Below, one piece after another: positions 23,072 to 33,626 of a stretch of DNA of 64,000 nt (positions within the stretch are counted from its first letter, which is position 1; every line of letters begins with the position of its first letter). Source of the DNA: Flectonema sp. DT1601. Its lineage: Eukaryota; Euglenozoa; Diplonemea; Diplonemida; Diplonemidae. The position numbers were made by a program, and so were the translations under genes. Where the stretch lies: the NCBI GenBank assembly GCA_964019425.1, contig OZ025807.1:186001-250000 (forward strand). Reading direction: 5' to 3'. The notes under the pieces are model-generated. The model made no database searches. It saw nothing but the letters and a program-made list of their open reading frames with translations, and was not told the DNA's origin.

Positions 23072-24934
23072 TCAATTCCTACGCACAGCACTGCTCTGTG
23101 AAGATGGGGTTACTACAATACACCGTTTGATTCTCTCCCAATTAGAGAGCGCATCTCGTGATGTGATTTCAGTAGCGACAGTGATTTTTCGTTCCGATGA
23201 TTCCTCTGTTGATATTTCATCGAATTGAATTTGATTAAGATTTGTTATGAATAAAAGATTAACTGAAGTCTCAGGTAGCATCGGAATAGACTCATCAACA
23301 AGACTACTCAGATGTGAGTTAGATTGATTATTTAAAAAGTTTACCGAACTAATACCAGAAAAGTCCAATGCAATCGGAGCAGTGTCAGCCAACATTGACT
23401 GCTCTCCCTCAGCAACCAACAGAGAAGCCTGCTTCGCAATGTTTTTTTGAATTTGATATAATTCTTCTTCTTCTTTCTGTTGTTGAATTTTTCTAGCTGT
23501 GTGTAGTTCAATACATTCCAATAAGTGACTTTTTGTAGCAGATTCTGACCAAGCACCTGACAATATAGTTTTTCCGAAATATGCATTTTGTTCTCCTAAT
23601 AAACTATTATTATTGCTCATCGTGTCATCAGGTCTTTTAGAACAGAGGTAGCCAGCACACTTTACAGTTCTGCTTGAGCAGCTTTCCCAATCTGTTAGTT
23701 GCGTTCTTAGGTTCTCTTCTTCTCTGGCGATTCTTTTTAATCCCGAGTCGAGCTGTGAAAATAGTACCCTACAAATATTATCTGAAAGCCAAGGTACTTC
23801 AGGAACACCAATCATTGCCTCTTGTAATAATGTGTCTGATTTAAGTGGAGCCTCTCGAGTACTTTTATAATCATCAAGCAACACTCTCTCAGTACTAATA
23901 ATTGTTGGTTTTTGATAAGTTGGTTCAGCTGGTTCTATCTTTGGTTGATTTGAGACCGGAGGTGACATGGAAGGTGCTTTTCTCACAGGTGGAACTGAAA
24001 GAGAAGCAACACCAGCAGCCTTTCTAACTTGATTAATTGCTGTTAATATAGCATCAGGTGGTGGAGGGAGTTGTTCTATGTCATTATTAGCAGTTTGAAG
24101 TTCAACAGGAGGAGGAGGCGTCAAAACAGTTCTAACCTGAGGAGATGGCAGCTTCGCTATTTCAAAAACATCTAATTCAGCCGTGTGTTGACAATTCACG
24201 AAATCAGGCTGTCCTCCATTTCTCAAACGAGTTCGTAAATAAGGCAAACAATCATCACTACTCTTAAAGGTTGCGATGTATGGTAGGCGAGACCTTCCTG
24301 TTCCAAACGGATCAAAAATATGAATTTCTTGCCCATCTACCAACACTGAAACGTTAATTGCGTTCTTTGCTAATACAAATGCCTTTCTTGTGCCACATTT
24401 AACAGCTGTTTTTACTAGTTCTGAGAAATCTCCTACAGGAGTTGTAGATGTTGTTTCATACTGTACAGTCTTTGCAACAGATAAAGACCTGTAGTGTACA
24501 TCCAGAACTATGTTCTCAATGAATTGATCTGGAACATGTTCACCAATGGATTCGAACACAGATTCAATTGATTTCAAAGCCGTATTATGACAAAGTGCTC
24601 CGTTTAGGAATAATGCACACATCTCAATAGAGAGTGAAGCTCCCAAATAGAATCCAAACGCGTTGAACATTTCGTTTCTTGGTGTTGGGATGTATACCGT
24701 TGCTGATTCCGGAATGTGTAAATTTGGAAAATATTTAGTGAACATAGAAGTTATTGTTTGATGAGGTACCCATTTACATAGAGGACACTCTCGGCTGCTT
24801 ACTAAAACACAATTCTGACAGAGACAGTGACCGCATCCCAACTCAAAAAACGGTCCAATCTTGTGAGAGCCTTTCTCACATTCTACACCCCTTGCTGAAA
24901 ATATATGCGTGAACGGATTATTCGGTTCTTTCAT
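23072..24934 (-). CDS. RING-finger-like protein with a possible protease-like central domain, 620 aa
   Basis: ATG 24934 is preceded by an acceptor (CTCCCCAG before 24979). Residues 19-53 hold a RING-like cluster: C19, then C34-x-H36-x2-C39-x2-C42-x7-C50-x2-C53; the usual first Cys pair is reduced to one clear Cys, so zinc site 1 is doubtful. Residues ~90-240 form a globular domain containing VSVLVDGQEIHIFDPFG (about 195-211). The rest is Pro-rich linkers and a Gln/Glu-rich coiled coil near residues 470-500. The RING suggests a ubiquitin ligase role. I do not recognise the central domain with certainty. Confidence 0.75.
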   Translation of the reverse strand: MKEPNNPFTHIFSARGVECEKGSHKIGPFFELGCGHCLCQNCVLVSSRECPLCKWVPHQTITSMFTKYFPNLHIPESATVYIPTPRNEMFNAFGFYLGASLSIEMCALFLNGALCHNTALKSIESVFESIGEHVPDQFIENIVLDVHYRSLSVAKTVQYETTSTTPVGDFSELVKTAVKCGTRKAFVLAKNAINVSVLVDGQEIHIFDPFGTGRSRLPYIATFKSSDDCLPYLRTRLRNGGQPDFVNCQHTAELDVFEIAKLPSPQVRTVLTPPPPVELQTANNDIEQLPPPPDAILTAINQVRKAAGVASLSVPPVRKAPSMSPPVSNQPKIEPAEPTYQKPTIISTERVLLDDYKSTREAPLKSDTLLQEAMIGVPEVPWLSDNICRVLFSQLDSGLKRIAREEENLRTQLTDWESCSSRTVKCAGYLCSKRPDDTMSNNNSLLGEQNAYFGKTILSGAWSESATKSHLLECIELHTARKIQQQKEEEELYQIQKNIAKQASLLVAEGEQSMLADTAPIALDFSGISSVNFLNNQSNSHLSSLVDESIPMLPETSVNLLFITNLNQIQFDEISTEESSERKITVATEITSRDALSNWERIKRCIVVTPSSQSSAVRRN

Positions 24935-25938
24935 ATTTTATACTTTGTTGGTTGACGATGATGATATTGCTTGCTGTGTCTGGGGAGTTGAAATATTTAT
25001 TTTTTTTTTAATTTTTTGTGTGAAGTCACGGCTTAACAAGTTACTCAAAAAAAAAAAAAAAAAAAAATCCTAAAAACCGTATGCGCAAGATGGAAGAAAT
25101 TGAAAGAAAATAACATCTGTCAGCGACATAACAAACATCTAATACGACTCTTACAAGCAGTAACAGATTACCATCCATAAGTACTTCATATTAAACACAG
25201 GAAGACTACCCGCTTTAAAGGATAAGAGACTTCCTCAACAGTAGTACTGTAAAAAGGTTAGGGCCCGCTGTACCAACATTACTACTGCCCATGGGTTAGG
25301 GTTGCCAAGGAGCTGTAGTGAAGGATCTCGTGTAAAAAGACAAGACCAATCAAACAACAATAATCTCTTGTGGAAAGATTACCTGAAGCCCGCTACTCAT
25401 CAGTGTAGGAGGCCACACGATAGCCTTTTTTTAATTAACACTTGCGCAGACAGAACAAAGGGGAACAAAAAAGGGGGACTAAAATAACCAAATCAATGAT
25501 TCGATGCCTTCGAATTTACTCGTATTTTGAGCGGGGAAGCAACTTCCCCTGCTAGACGAGAAACACACATGAGACAACATCAAGTCAGATTGTTAGGGCA
25601 AAAAGAACCTCCCCTTCGTATCTGGTGAGAAATGGGAAAGAACAACCAGTTCATCATTGACTTGGAAGTCCCTTTTATATTTTACACTTTGTGAAAAATA
25701 TTCCACTAATTGTAATAAGAGGGTTGACATTTTTATCGAAAAATTCAAAAAAAAACAAAAAAAAAACAAAAAGAATAGAATAGAATAGAAAACAGTAATA
25801 TACCGCAATCAGAAAGGGCAATATTCTCCCTTGAGAATCCCTCTCAACATTTATGTCGGACTTGTTCTCAGAGCAACTAACTTTGCTGGGAAAAGTAGTC
25901 CAATAAAAGGCTTTTCACATTTATATAAATATCTTAAT
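24935..25938. other. Intergenic spacer, no gene seen; one perfect hairpin
   Basis: AT-rich upstream part with A runs, then a more mixed stretch. A hairpin with stem GGGGAAG/CTTCCCC and loop CAA lies at 25533-25549. A minus-strand 45-codon open frame (around 25600-25735) has no recognisable features and was not called. Confidence 0.5.
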
Positions 25939-26631
25939 CTAGGTTCCTCTCAAGTAATTAGATATTTGAAGAGGATCGTATCCATTGGAAGTGAGGGAGT
26001 GATGAATAAAGGCAGGAGCTCCAGCTCCAGATACCCGTCTTGATGAGTTTGTAATTCGTTGTTGTTGTTGACCGCTGCCTCTCCCGCTACTGTCAACATC
26101 ACATTTAAAGAAGTACTTCACTTTCGAAGGCGTTGTAAGGTACGGTGCCGCCAACGAAGATCTCCCAACGGATTTATTTGTAACGAGTAACGCGGACACG
26201 CAGCTATCACACATTGGAACACTCCAAGGCTTAGCAATTGTAATACATTCTGTTGCTACTCGTGCAAAACACATACAACAGCGACCTTTGTGAATTACAT
26301 GCCACAAGAAGGAACGTTTTGGGGTGATCACTCCGGGTAATTTTGGTATTCTTTTTCCAGCCATTCTCTCTCTCCAATATTGGTCGCATTGCAAGACTCT
26401 AGAAAACCTTTTACAGACTCTGCTTACTGTTGCGTGGTATGGAACAAATGGAAAATATGAAAAAACCTTTGCCAACACTAAGTCACCGAGTGTGTCCAAC
26501 CCTCCAGCTTCATTGTCATATGTCACATCTGAAGCCCGTCTTCGAACTCCTCGAAGCGCCTGCATCACTGCGCGGGTGCATCTTGGAGTGTTTTGTACTC
26601 CTTGACGGTGTCGACGATATGTCGGAATCAT
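25939..26631 (-). CDS. F-box protein with a C-x2-C zinc-binding pair, 230 aa
   Basis: ATG 26631 follows the acceptor TCTCTTCAG (exon from 26651) by 20 nt. Residues ~40-90 match an F-box (LGDLVLAKVFSYFPF ... VCKRFSRVLQ ... YWRERM), which would bind Skp1 in an SCF ubiquitin ligase. Downstream, CCMC and CDSC pairs about 25 residues apart probably bind one zinc ion and may recruit substrate. The C-terminus is Gly/Ser/Gln-rich. A possible donor GTTAGT near 26693 would allow a short 5'UTR intron. The substrate cannot be inferred. Confidence 0.8.
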   Translation of the reverse strand: MIPTYRRHRQGVQNTPRCTRAVMQALRGVRRRASDVTYDNEAGGLDTLGDLVLAKVFSYFPFVPYHATVSRVCKRFSRVLQCDQYWRERMAGKRIPKLPGVITPKRSFLWHVIHKGRCCMCFARVATECITIAKPWSVPMCDSCVSALLVTNKSVGRSSLAAPYLTTPSKVKYFFKCDVDSSGRGSGQQQQRITNSSRRVSGAGAPAFIHHSLTSNGYDPLQISNYLRGT

Positions 26632-26978
26632 CAATTGATGATTTGAACCACCTGAAGAGAAATAAATATATTCAAAACATGTCAGAACACTAACCTCATT
26701 ACATTCGGCTGAACTAACGCAACGATATTCTGACAGACTGGAGGGGGGTAAATGAGAGTTATTTGCAAAGCCGACGTACTTTTCGTCAAAAAGCAGCCAC
26801 GTAAAACACTTTTTTCGTGACTGTTCGTAAAATTATGATTTTGATATGTGATTCCGACTACAAGGTCGTCAACACCTCTTCAGAACCCCTCAGCTAAATA
26901 ATTACGTACGTTCTTTGTGACATTCTCGGATTTGAGTAGTCTTCCACCCGACTATTGAATGCAGAAGTTGTTTGACTA
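26632..26978. other. Short spacer, nothing further seen
   Basis: Apart from the F-box gene's upstream acceptor at its left edge and the stop end of the JmjC gene at its right edge, no coding or repeat feature was found. Confidence 0.5.
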
Positions 26979-28568
26979 TTAATGCTTCTTTCTTTTCTTT
27001 ATGACCTTTTTCGCTGGTGGGGCAGACTGAGATTTTACTTTTCCAGGCTTTGACACTGCAATACCAAGACTCTGAAGGATATTAATCGAATCAAGCACCG
27101 ATGCGTATGGTGCTGGGATTCCGCTGACCTGCAGAATTTCATTAAGAGATGAAGTGGTCTCCCAAGGGAGAGCGTCAAGTTTAAAAGACGTGATTGGAAG
27201 ACGGGGGCTGCAACTGCAAAGCTCCGAGACTAGTGCGACTGTTGGTTCGTCGACAAGAATACCTGGAGGACCCTCTTCTTCTTCCTCTTCTTCCTCCTCC
27301 TCCTCCTCCTCTTCTTCTTCATCTGTTAGAGGCTTACTGTCACGTGTCATCATATGGTTGCTTCGGATGTTCATCATCGAGTGTCCTAATAAGAACATCA
27401 TTTTATCATTCTCATCTGGTCCTTGTGGTGATATATTCAAAACTGATGGATCAACAATTATTACTTTAGAGTGAAGACCTATTTTAGTAGTAGTCTTCTG
27501 ACTCTCAGTAACCGTTGGAGGCATTCTATGAGAAACAAAGTCTCCAGTTAATCCTTGAATTGCATTTGTTACTCCCTGTGAGTTTCCTCCTTCTTGCTCC
27601 AATAGTCTCGCAGCCTTCTTGAAAGCTGATATGGCAGCGTTGGCTGCGAATGACTGGTCTTGACACAAAGTAATTCCTCCCCACGGCATTCCTCTTCTGA
27701 TTGATTCATCTGTACACCAGAGTGCTGACATTGTTTCTTCAAAGACACGTTGAACAGCTTCAAAATTACTAAACTGCTGATAAGTTGAAACAGTCAAGTG
27801 AACAGAAGGTGTTTCAGCAATAGAAGGAGCGTAGTGAATAGTTCCTCTTGGGAAGTACAGAAGATCACCTGCGACGACAGTAGGTTCTAGAGTCTTAGGA
27901 CCAAGCAAATCATGTTGTAAATCAGAACTTTGATAACGAGGAAGTGTTTGAGCTTCCGGTGGTAAATCACATTGTTCAGTGTATGCATGAAGATTCCATT
28001 GTTTTGAACCTGATAATTGTAAGACAATAACTTCAACATCATCATAGTGTGGAGCAAGTCCTTGAACACCTGCTGGTGTCAGGTAAGCATTAACACCAAC
28101 CAGACAACCAAACTGAGATTCTAACACTGAACAGAGTCTTGCTAACTTATCGTCTTCATGCTGGGGTTGTAACCATTGAATTGACCATCCTTCACTAAAC
28201 ATCTTAATTACTTCTTCTGGTGTAGTTGGTGGTGGGGATGGTGTTTCTTTGGTACTTCCATCTAAACACCTAAATATATTTAGTCTGTTGACAGCTACTT
28301 CTCCAGACTTTAATCTTTCCCACAGTTGATCTGCTGTCGATAATCCCTTGAAAGTGTTGTAGTACGACGGATCTTTTCTCTGAATAAAACAAGGTTTCGA
28401 TTCCCAATATTGGTTCAAAAACTTTTCTCTTCCAATACCCTTCAGCAACCAATCAACACCACTATCAGGATCAACTGCAGCAGATTGTTTTTTCCCTGAG
28501 TTTGCTGTAGCCCCTTCTTTTTGACCAAGACGGCGCTTTAAATTGTTAATTCTATCCTTTGCCGACAT
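26979..28568 (-). CDS. RIOX-type JmjC ribosomal oxygenase (NO66/MINA53 family), 529 aa
   Basis: The start chosen is MSAKDRINNLKRR (28568); the frame extends 17 residues upstream but that part reads like intron or UTR (T-rich). Fe(II) ligands of the JmjC fold are visible: H174-x-D176 in HYDDVEVIVLQLSGSKQW and the distal H245 in FPRGTIHYAPS. The WESKPCFIQR opening and C-terminal winged-helix-like segment fit the ribosomal protein histidyl hydroxylase group, which acts in the nucleolus. A run of about 16 Glu (27273-27320) and a Lys-rich end (KKVIKKRKKH) fit nuclear or nucleolar targeting. Catalytic residues are present, so it should be active. Its 5' acceptor is less clear than those of its neighbours. 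Confidence 0.9.
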   Translation of the reverse strand: MSAKDRINNLKRRLGQKEGATANSGKKQSAAVDPDSGVDWLLKGIGREKFLNQYWESKPCFIQRKDPSYYNTFKGLSTADQLWERLKSGEVAVNRLNIFRCLDGSTKETPSPPPTTPEEVIKMFSEGWSIQWLQPQHEDDKLARLCSVLESQFGCLVGVNAYLTPAGVQGLAPHYDDVEVIVLQLSGSKQWNLHAYTEQCDLPPEAQTLPRYQSSDLQHDLLGPKTLEPTVVAGDLLYFPRGTIHYAPSIAETPSVHLTVSTYQQFSNFEAVQRVFEETMSALWCTDESIRRGMPWGGITLCQDQSFAANAAISAFKKAARLLEQEGGNSQGVTNAIQGLTGDFVSHRMPPTVTESQKTTTKIGLHSKVIIVDPSVLNISPQGPDENDKMMFLLGHSMMNIRSNHMMTRDSKPLTDEEEEEEEEEEEEEEEEGPPGILVDEPTVALVSELCSCSPRLPITSFKLDALPWETTSSLNEILQVSGIPAPYASVLDSINILQSLGIAVSKPGKVKSQSAPPAKKVIKKRKKH

Positions 28569-29452
28569 ATTTGATGATTTCACTTGTGAAAAAATAATAA
28601 TTAAAAGGACAAGAATCAATTATATAAAACAAAATAACAGCAGCTTTCTACCTTCACCATTTTGAATTAATTCCCGTGTCAGCTGTACAATATTGATAAC
28701 GACAAGAGTAAAGTTAAAGAGGATTGTCTATTTGACTGAAAGCATTTCTGCCAGTCGGGTTTGCCAGTCATCTGACTGAAATAATTTTTTAGAATTGAAC
28801 GCAACTCAACAGAAAAACAGAACAAAAACAGATAATCAAAATGTCGATTAATGAGAGTATAAAACTCCCTCACAAGGTGAAAATAAGACAACGGAAATTT
28901 TAAGGAAAAAGAGGGGGGGGAAAAAGAAACTAAAATTCATACAGGTACAAGTATCGTGAGAACAGAATTAATTTTTTTTTAAAAGATGAAACACTTCTCG
29001 ACTTCTTTATCCTGTCAGATCCAAAAAAAAAACTGGTTTGGTCACGCTCAGTGAAGTCAGTGAACATCTCATTCTTACAATAAATTATGACAAAGAGAAT
29101 CGGCTAACTTCACTTCTTTCTTTACTCACACTTTGTTTGCGCGCAACTGGTTCTCTTTCTACCGAACAATAGGTTTGTAGGCACAAAAAAAAAAAAAAAA
29201 AAAAAAAATGTCTTCCAAAAAAATGGAAATACTTTTTCTTTTTTTGACATCATAAGAAAATCAAGAAACGAAAATAACACAAAGTCTGGTCTGTGAAAAA
29301 AAAAACAAAAAAGAATTGGCTTTATCTTAAACTATACAGAAAATAATAATATTACACTGTGATGTTTTGTTTGTGCACGAAGCCGGTTGATTAAAACGAA
29401 AGCTGTGTTACTGTAGCTACAGAACTGGTAACAATACGAAGAAAATAGTAAC
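28569..29452. other. Intergenic spacer with dispersed repeat R1 copy B
   Basis: Contains A/T runs, a G run near 28912-28920, and repeat R1 copy B (29094-29208). No supportable gene; the short open frame at 28679-28891 has no features. Confidence 0.5.
29094..29208 (+). repeat. Dispersed repeat R1, copy B, with about 24 A at its end
   Basis: Matches copy A from GAATCG through TTTACTCACAC, TTCTCTTTCT and ACCGAACAATAGGTTTG, then TAGGCAC and a long A run. It also shares TTTG(T)GCGC with the longer copy C on the other strand. Confidence 0.5.
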
Positions 29453-31930
29453 TTATTTAGTGGATAGTCCCTTCACTGTTGAAGCCATCAGCTCACTGAC
29501 ATCACAAGCAGCGTTGTTAACTTTTAAAGCGACTTTTCTACGGGATGGTGATTCCGGTTGGCTGAGCTCACCCTCAATGTCTCGTTCCAGTTTTTTAATG
29601 AAATCCTTTCGTGACGGAATGGAAGCCTTCTTTGGACTCCCAAATGAAAAATTGTAAGACTTTGGATACCACTTCCTGTAACCAACATTCTTAGGAATCG
29701 GCTGACGCAAAGCATTCCCACTGAGTGGTAGAGAAACTGGATGTGAGGTTTTAACTGTCGGGTAGATATTCCAACGTGACAGTAGACGAGATCGTATCGG
29801 AGGGCTTTCTGAGGTCCTACAATCACCTTCTCCCGCTGGTGATGGAGAATTCTCCTCTACAGAATTCGTTCTCCGCGTTGTTTCATAAGAATCTGTGGGC
29901 CGTTTTCTTCGTCTCCGAGACCGAGACGTTAAAGACGCGGGAGAAGCTGTTGATTGAGAATGATCTATTTCTTGTAAGTCTCTAAGAAGGCTATTAGGTG
30001 AATCTGTTTCCCGACTACCTCCATTCCGAGGTGAATTCCGTAAAGGAGAAAGAGAAGTTGGCGTCCGTCGAGGAGATGCAAGAGGGCTGCCTGCAGCATT
30101 CTGTATAGCTGTGCGAGATATTCTTGATATTTTGCTCAAAGCTTCACTCGCAGCGTAATTCACACTCGCGTCTATCACAGCAATCCGTTGAGATGTACTT
30201 TGTTCAATACTCCGCTCAACTGCACATTCCTCTTCCTTCGGTTTCTCTCTTATTTTATCTTCTGAACTGAGTGTCTGGTTAGGGTGTTTCAGTATGTCAT
30301 GTATCCTTTTTTCAAGTTCTGCTTTCTTTCTCACCTCCATCCGATGTTGTAATTTCTCTTGTTTTTTTTGACGATGTGATTTCTTAGCACGAGTTGGAGA
30401 GGGAAGGGCGGATACACTTTGAAATGGAGACACAACTGATAGTTGATGACTATAAACAGGTAATTCGCATTGCTGCTGTTGTGTGTTACAACGTTCAGGC
30501 TCTGAGGCACCTTTAAGAGGGCGGAGATCTACTGAGGAGATGGTATCCGTCATAAATTGATTTGTGTACTCAGCTAAGTCTTCTCTAGTCATATACTTAG
30601 GTGGGTCATGGGGTTGCGTTAGGTCTTCATCGGGATGGAGATTTTGAAAAAATCGTTCCAAATCCCCCTCATCTAAATCACCAGCAGAAGAACCTTCAGT
30701 TTGAGCTGTCTGAGGTCTGTCATCAGAGAACATCGAACCGCCTTCAACACGTCTGTCGTCAGTGTCTTCTGCAAAGTTAAATCTAACTACTGGAGAAGGG
30801 TCGCCTGACTTCGCTATCCTAAATGAACTCTTTAATGTCATGTAAGGTACTTGTTCTTCAGGTGTTACAGGTGACAGTTCTTCAGACAGGACAGCTTTAT
30901 GTAATTTTCCCGCCCCAGCTCCATCTTTGCTCAGAGCTGCAGCGTAGTAAACATCGAGATTTGTGGTCCATAGCAACCTCCCTTCTTCCATTATGGTTTC
31001 AACCATGTCTGCTCTTTCAGCAAGTAGAACTCGTCTTGAATAGAATGTTAATTTAGGTAATTTATGAAGTGGTATTCGAGGTCTACTCTTGTCACTTACC
31101 ATCGCTATTTGTTCTTTTAGTGATAGTCTACGACGGGCATCTAAAGCACCGAGTGTGTAGAGAACACGTTCTGCATTATAGAACTGATGAAGTGTTTGAT
31201 ATCGATGTGATAATTTAATACAATCATCAACTGTGAGAGTTGAATTGAATAAAGGAGCTGAAACTGATGCTCCCATGCGAGAGCCAATAACAGAATCAAA
31301 AGCATTCTTAAGGGCACCTCTTAATGTATCCTCACTGTCGGCGTAGAAAAGCCAATCACCTTGTTCTTTGTGGCGAACGTTTCGGAGGTGATCTTCTTCC
31401 GTCATCCATTTCCGACAGGCGATTAGATGTTGGTGTTGTCGTGAAATGTATAGTTCTGTAACACATTCCATTTGAATAGTGTATTCACAGAGGGAATCAA
31501 GTTCTCTCTTTTCAGAAAATCGACGTGACAATCTTTTACAAACCGTAGCTGTCATGAATGATTTACTCTTGGATGAATTCCTCCTTGTTTTTTCATCCAT
31601 TTGTGGTAGTGTTATCCCAGCTTTTTCCCATTTCTTCATCATTTCTTGAAGCACCTGGTTACGTCTCCATCGGTAGTCTCGCCAGGTTTTTTGAAGTGTT
31701 CTCGTAGCGTTTATGATCATTTTCATGTGAACTTTGAATCGAATGCTGCTCTTCGAATGTGCTCGCAAGACTTTAGTTAACATTATAACTATATCGTGGA
31801 AGTTGGGAACATCTTTTTGATGTCTCAAATTGAATTCTCTAGAAAACTGCTGGAATAATTTATCTTTTTGGATCATCGATATCGGAAACAGTGCATTGAG
31901 TGTGATTCCCTCTGCGCCCTGACGCGTCAT
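29453..31930 (-). CDS. Orphan protein with an IQ-like motif, 825 aa
   Basis: ATG 31930 lies 9 nt after the acceptor TTTTTTTGTAG. The N-terminal 330 residues are alpha-helical and globular. They include LQKTWRDYRWRR (about 79-90), which fits the IQ calmodulin-binding consensus with Asp in place of Gly. The remainder is charged and low complexity, rich in Ser/Pro/Arg with many SP and RRxS sites, suggesting phosphorylation, and has a Lys-rich helix near residues 510-550. No enzyme domain was recognised. A calmodulin-binding cytoskeletal or flagellar adaptor is a guess only. Confidence 0.75.
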   Translation of the reverse strand: MTRQGAEGITLNALFPISMIQKDKLFQQFSREFNLRHQKDVPNFHDIVIMLTKVLRAHSKSSIRFKVHMKMIINATRTLQKTWRDYRWRRNQVLQEMMKKWEKAGITLPQMDEKTRRNSSKSKSFMTATVCKRLSRRFSEKRELDSLCEYTIQMECVTELYISRQHQHLIACRKWMTEEDHLRNVRHKEQGDWLFYADSEDTLRGALKNAFDSVIGSRMGASVSAPLFNSTLTVDDCIKLSHRYQTLHQFYNAERVLYTLGALDARRRLSLKEQIAMVSDKSRPRIPLHKLPKLTFYSRRVLLAERADMVETIMEEGRLLWTTNLDVYYAAALSKDGAGAGKLHKAVLSEELSPVTPEEQVPYMTLKSSFRIAKSGDPSPVVRFNFAEDTDDRRVEGGSMFSDDRPQTAQTEGSSAGDLDEGDLERFFQNLHPDEDLTQPHDPPKYMTREDLAEYTNQFMTDTISSVDLRPLKGASEPERCNTQQQQCELPVYSHQLSVVSPFQSVSALPSPTRAKKSHRQKKQEKLQHRMEVRKKAELEKRIHDILKHPNQTLSSEDKIREKPKEEECAVERSIEQSTSQRIAVIDASVNYAASEALSKISRISRTAIQNAAGSPLASPRRTPTSLSPLRNSPRNGGSRETDSPNSLLRDLQEIDHSQSTASPASLTSRSRRRRKRPTDSYETTRRTNSVEENSPSPAGEGDCRTSESPPIRSRLLSRWNIYPTVKTSHPVSLPLSGNALRQPIPKNVGYRKWYPKSYNFSFGSPKKASIPSRKDFIKKLERDIEGELSQPESPSRRKVALKVNNAACDVSELMASTVKGLSTK

Positions 31931-32273
31931 TGTTGTGTTCTACAAAAAAATAAAATGAATAAAACGAAAATATAGTCATAAACAAGAGCACTGAGTAACC
32001 CGTTTCTATCAGATTGCGTTCATTCAACAACTTTCTTATAAAACTGAATTAAAAAAAGTAAAATAATTAAGAAATCATAAATAATAATAAAGATAACTAA
32101 TTTCCTGCTATCAGCTGTAACGTTCATACTCCAGAACACACATTTAGGAGATGTGTAGAACGCACAACACTTTTAGCTAGCAAGCTATCGTTGAATACAA
32201 TACAACTGCGAGAGTAGGAAGGGGGAGGAGGAAATGAAAAAATTCTAAGTGTGAAAGTGTAAGTGAAAGTGAA
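31931..32273. other. Short AT-rich spacer
   Basis: Only the acceptor of the IQ-motif gene (near 31939) was recognised. No coding potential. Confidence 0.5.
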
Positions 32274-33626
32274 CTATCCAAAAGCTTCACCTGCCCTGTG
32301 ATACCTACCAACTGATCGAGTAGGGTACTCAGGCAATCGACTATTAAATACATCGATCGCATAGTTTAATTGCTCTTTCGGAGATAAGTAGGGAACAGAT
32401 ATACCATGGTACCTTCTTAAATCATCAATAATAACTTGTGCATCTGCACCTTTAGGAAGCTGTTTCCACTCTCTCAGTAGTAGTTCACAAAATTTATTTC
32501 TTGATAAGAGTGATTTCGCAGAAGGGCGTTTCTGAGGTAATTTTACTAACATGTCGTCAATAAGTAAACACAGATCAAGAGATAAACTATTAGGTACGAT
32601 TTCTAACATATGAAGATGACTCATTCGATAAAGACCCCTACAATCTAAACAACGAACAAGTAGTTGAGCCGGAACAAGGCATCGAACTTGAGCATTTGGT
32701 ATCAAAGGGTGTCTAGATGTTGACATCTCAGCTAGAGTCATACCAAGTGCCCAGATATCAGCTTCTGGCCCAACCGCCATATCACTTTCGGGTGGTAAAT
32801 AAGCTGTTGTTCCACATCCCGGTGATACTTCTTTCACGTTGCTAACTTCGTAGGAAATTCCAAAATCTCCAATTAAAACAACACCGCTGGCGGTTCCAAA
32901 AATATTCTCCGGCTTCAGATCCCTGTGAACAATACCTTGACGGTGAGCGAACTCAAGACCTCTGAGGATTTGATATGCGTGATTCCAAATATGCTGCTCA
33001 TCTTTAAACATATCAAAGAACATATGATGATTCACTTTCTGTGATAGTTTCTGTAGGAATGGTGTTGCAGTTGTAGGTGTCGGTGATTCAACAAAGTCGG
33101 TTACTTCTGTCTCAGCATGTTCCATAATGGTATTCCAATGTTCTGGAAAGTCCGTACATAGGACAGCTAAAGAATGCAAAGTAGCCTTGGCCGCAGTATC
33201 AGTATTGTCACAGGCATTTCCTGCCAAGAATAGTAAATTAGTTGAAAGGTCTTCGTATTCACCCGATCTCTGTTCTCGTTTTCTACAAGACGGTGTAATT
33301 AAAGTTCTCAAATCACCACATTCTGCTAACTGGGTTACTAAATATTGTGTGTTTGTTGAATCTTCGAATACGTCCAAAATTCGAAGTACATTCGCATGCC
33401 TCAGCTTTAGTAGTATCGCAGATTCTCTCTCCAATACTTCCCTTTTTACATTGCTGTAAGATATCTTTACAGCAACATCTGGTTGGTTTGAATTTTTTGA
33501 AGTCCGACGACGTTCCCTTACGAAGTGTCGACACCGCCAAGCCTCACCAAACGCACCACTTCCAAGTTGCTTTGTAAGTTGAAAGGAATCGCCATTGGTA
33601 CTACTTATTGTGTCACCAGGCTTCAT
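32274..33626 (-). CDS. Serine/threonine protein kinase with a large central insert, 450 aa
   Basis: ATG 33626; acceptor TTTTTTAG before 33670. All catalytic landmarks are present: GSGAFGEAW (22-30), VAVK (K54), E-helix Glu, HRDLKPEN (D236), DFG (D254), GTTAYLPPE and DIWALGM. About 90 extra residues (roughly 110-205) separate the hinge from helix E. The activation segment (PGCGTTAYLPPES) and short C-tail recall NEK-like or other unplaced eukaryotic kinases; the group is not certain. Should be active. The frame closes in a short tail after the C-lobe. Confidence 0.9.
   Translation of the reverse strand: MKPGDTISSTNGDSFQLTKQLGSGAFGEAWRCRHFVRERRRTSKNSNQPDVAVKISYSNVKREVLERESAILLKLRHANVLRILDVFEDSTNTQYLVTQLAECGDLRTLITPSCRKREQRSGEYEDLSTNLLFLAGNACDNTDTAAKATLHSLAVLCTDFPEHWNTIMEHAETEVTDFVESPTPTTATPFLQKLSQKVNHHMFFDMFKDEQHIWNHAYQILRGLEFAHRQGIVHRDLKPENIFGTASGVVLIGDFGISYEVSNVKEVSPGCGTTAYLPPESDMAVGPEADIWALGMTLAEMSTSRHPLIPNAQVRCLVPAQLLVRCLDCRGLYRMSHLHMLEIVPNSLSLDLCLLIDDMLVKLPQKRPSAKSLLSRNKFCELLLREWKQLPKGADAQVIIDDLRRYHGISVPYLSPKEQLNYAIDVFNSRLPEYPTRSVGRYHRAGEAFG

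Noticed and set aside
25290-25305. Telomere-like GGGTTAGGGTT
   Set aside because: Fewer than two repeat units, in the middle of a gene-bearing window; chance match.
25593-25808. Small minus-strand frame (45 codons from its internal Met)
   Set aside because: No domain, no clear acceptor upstream and low-complexity 5' end; coding status cannot be supported.
27154-27474. Plus-strand poly-Ser open frames
   Set aside because: They arise from the antisense of the Glu-rich tract in the JmjC gene.
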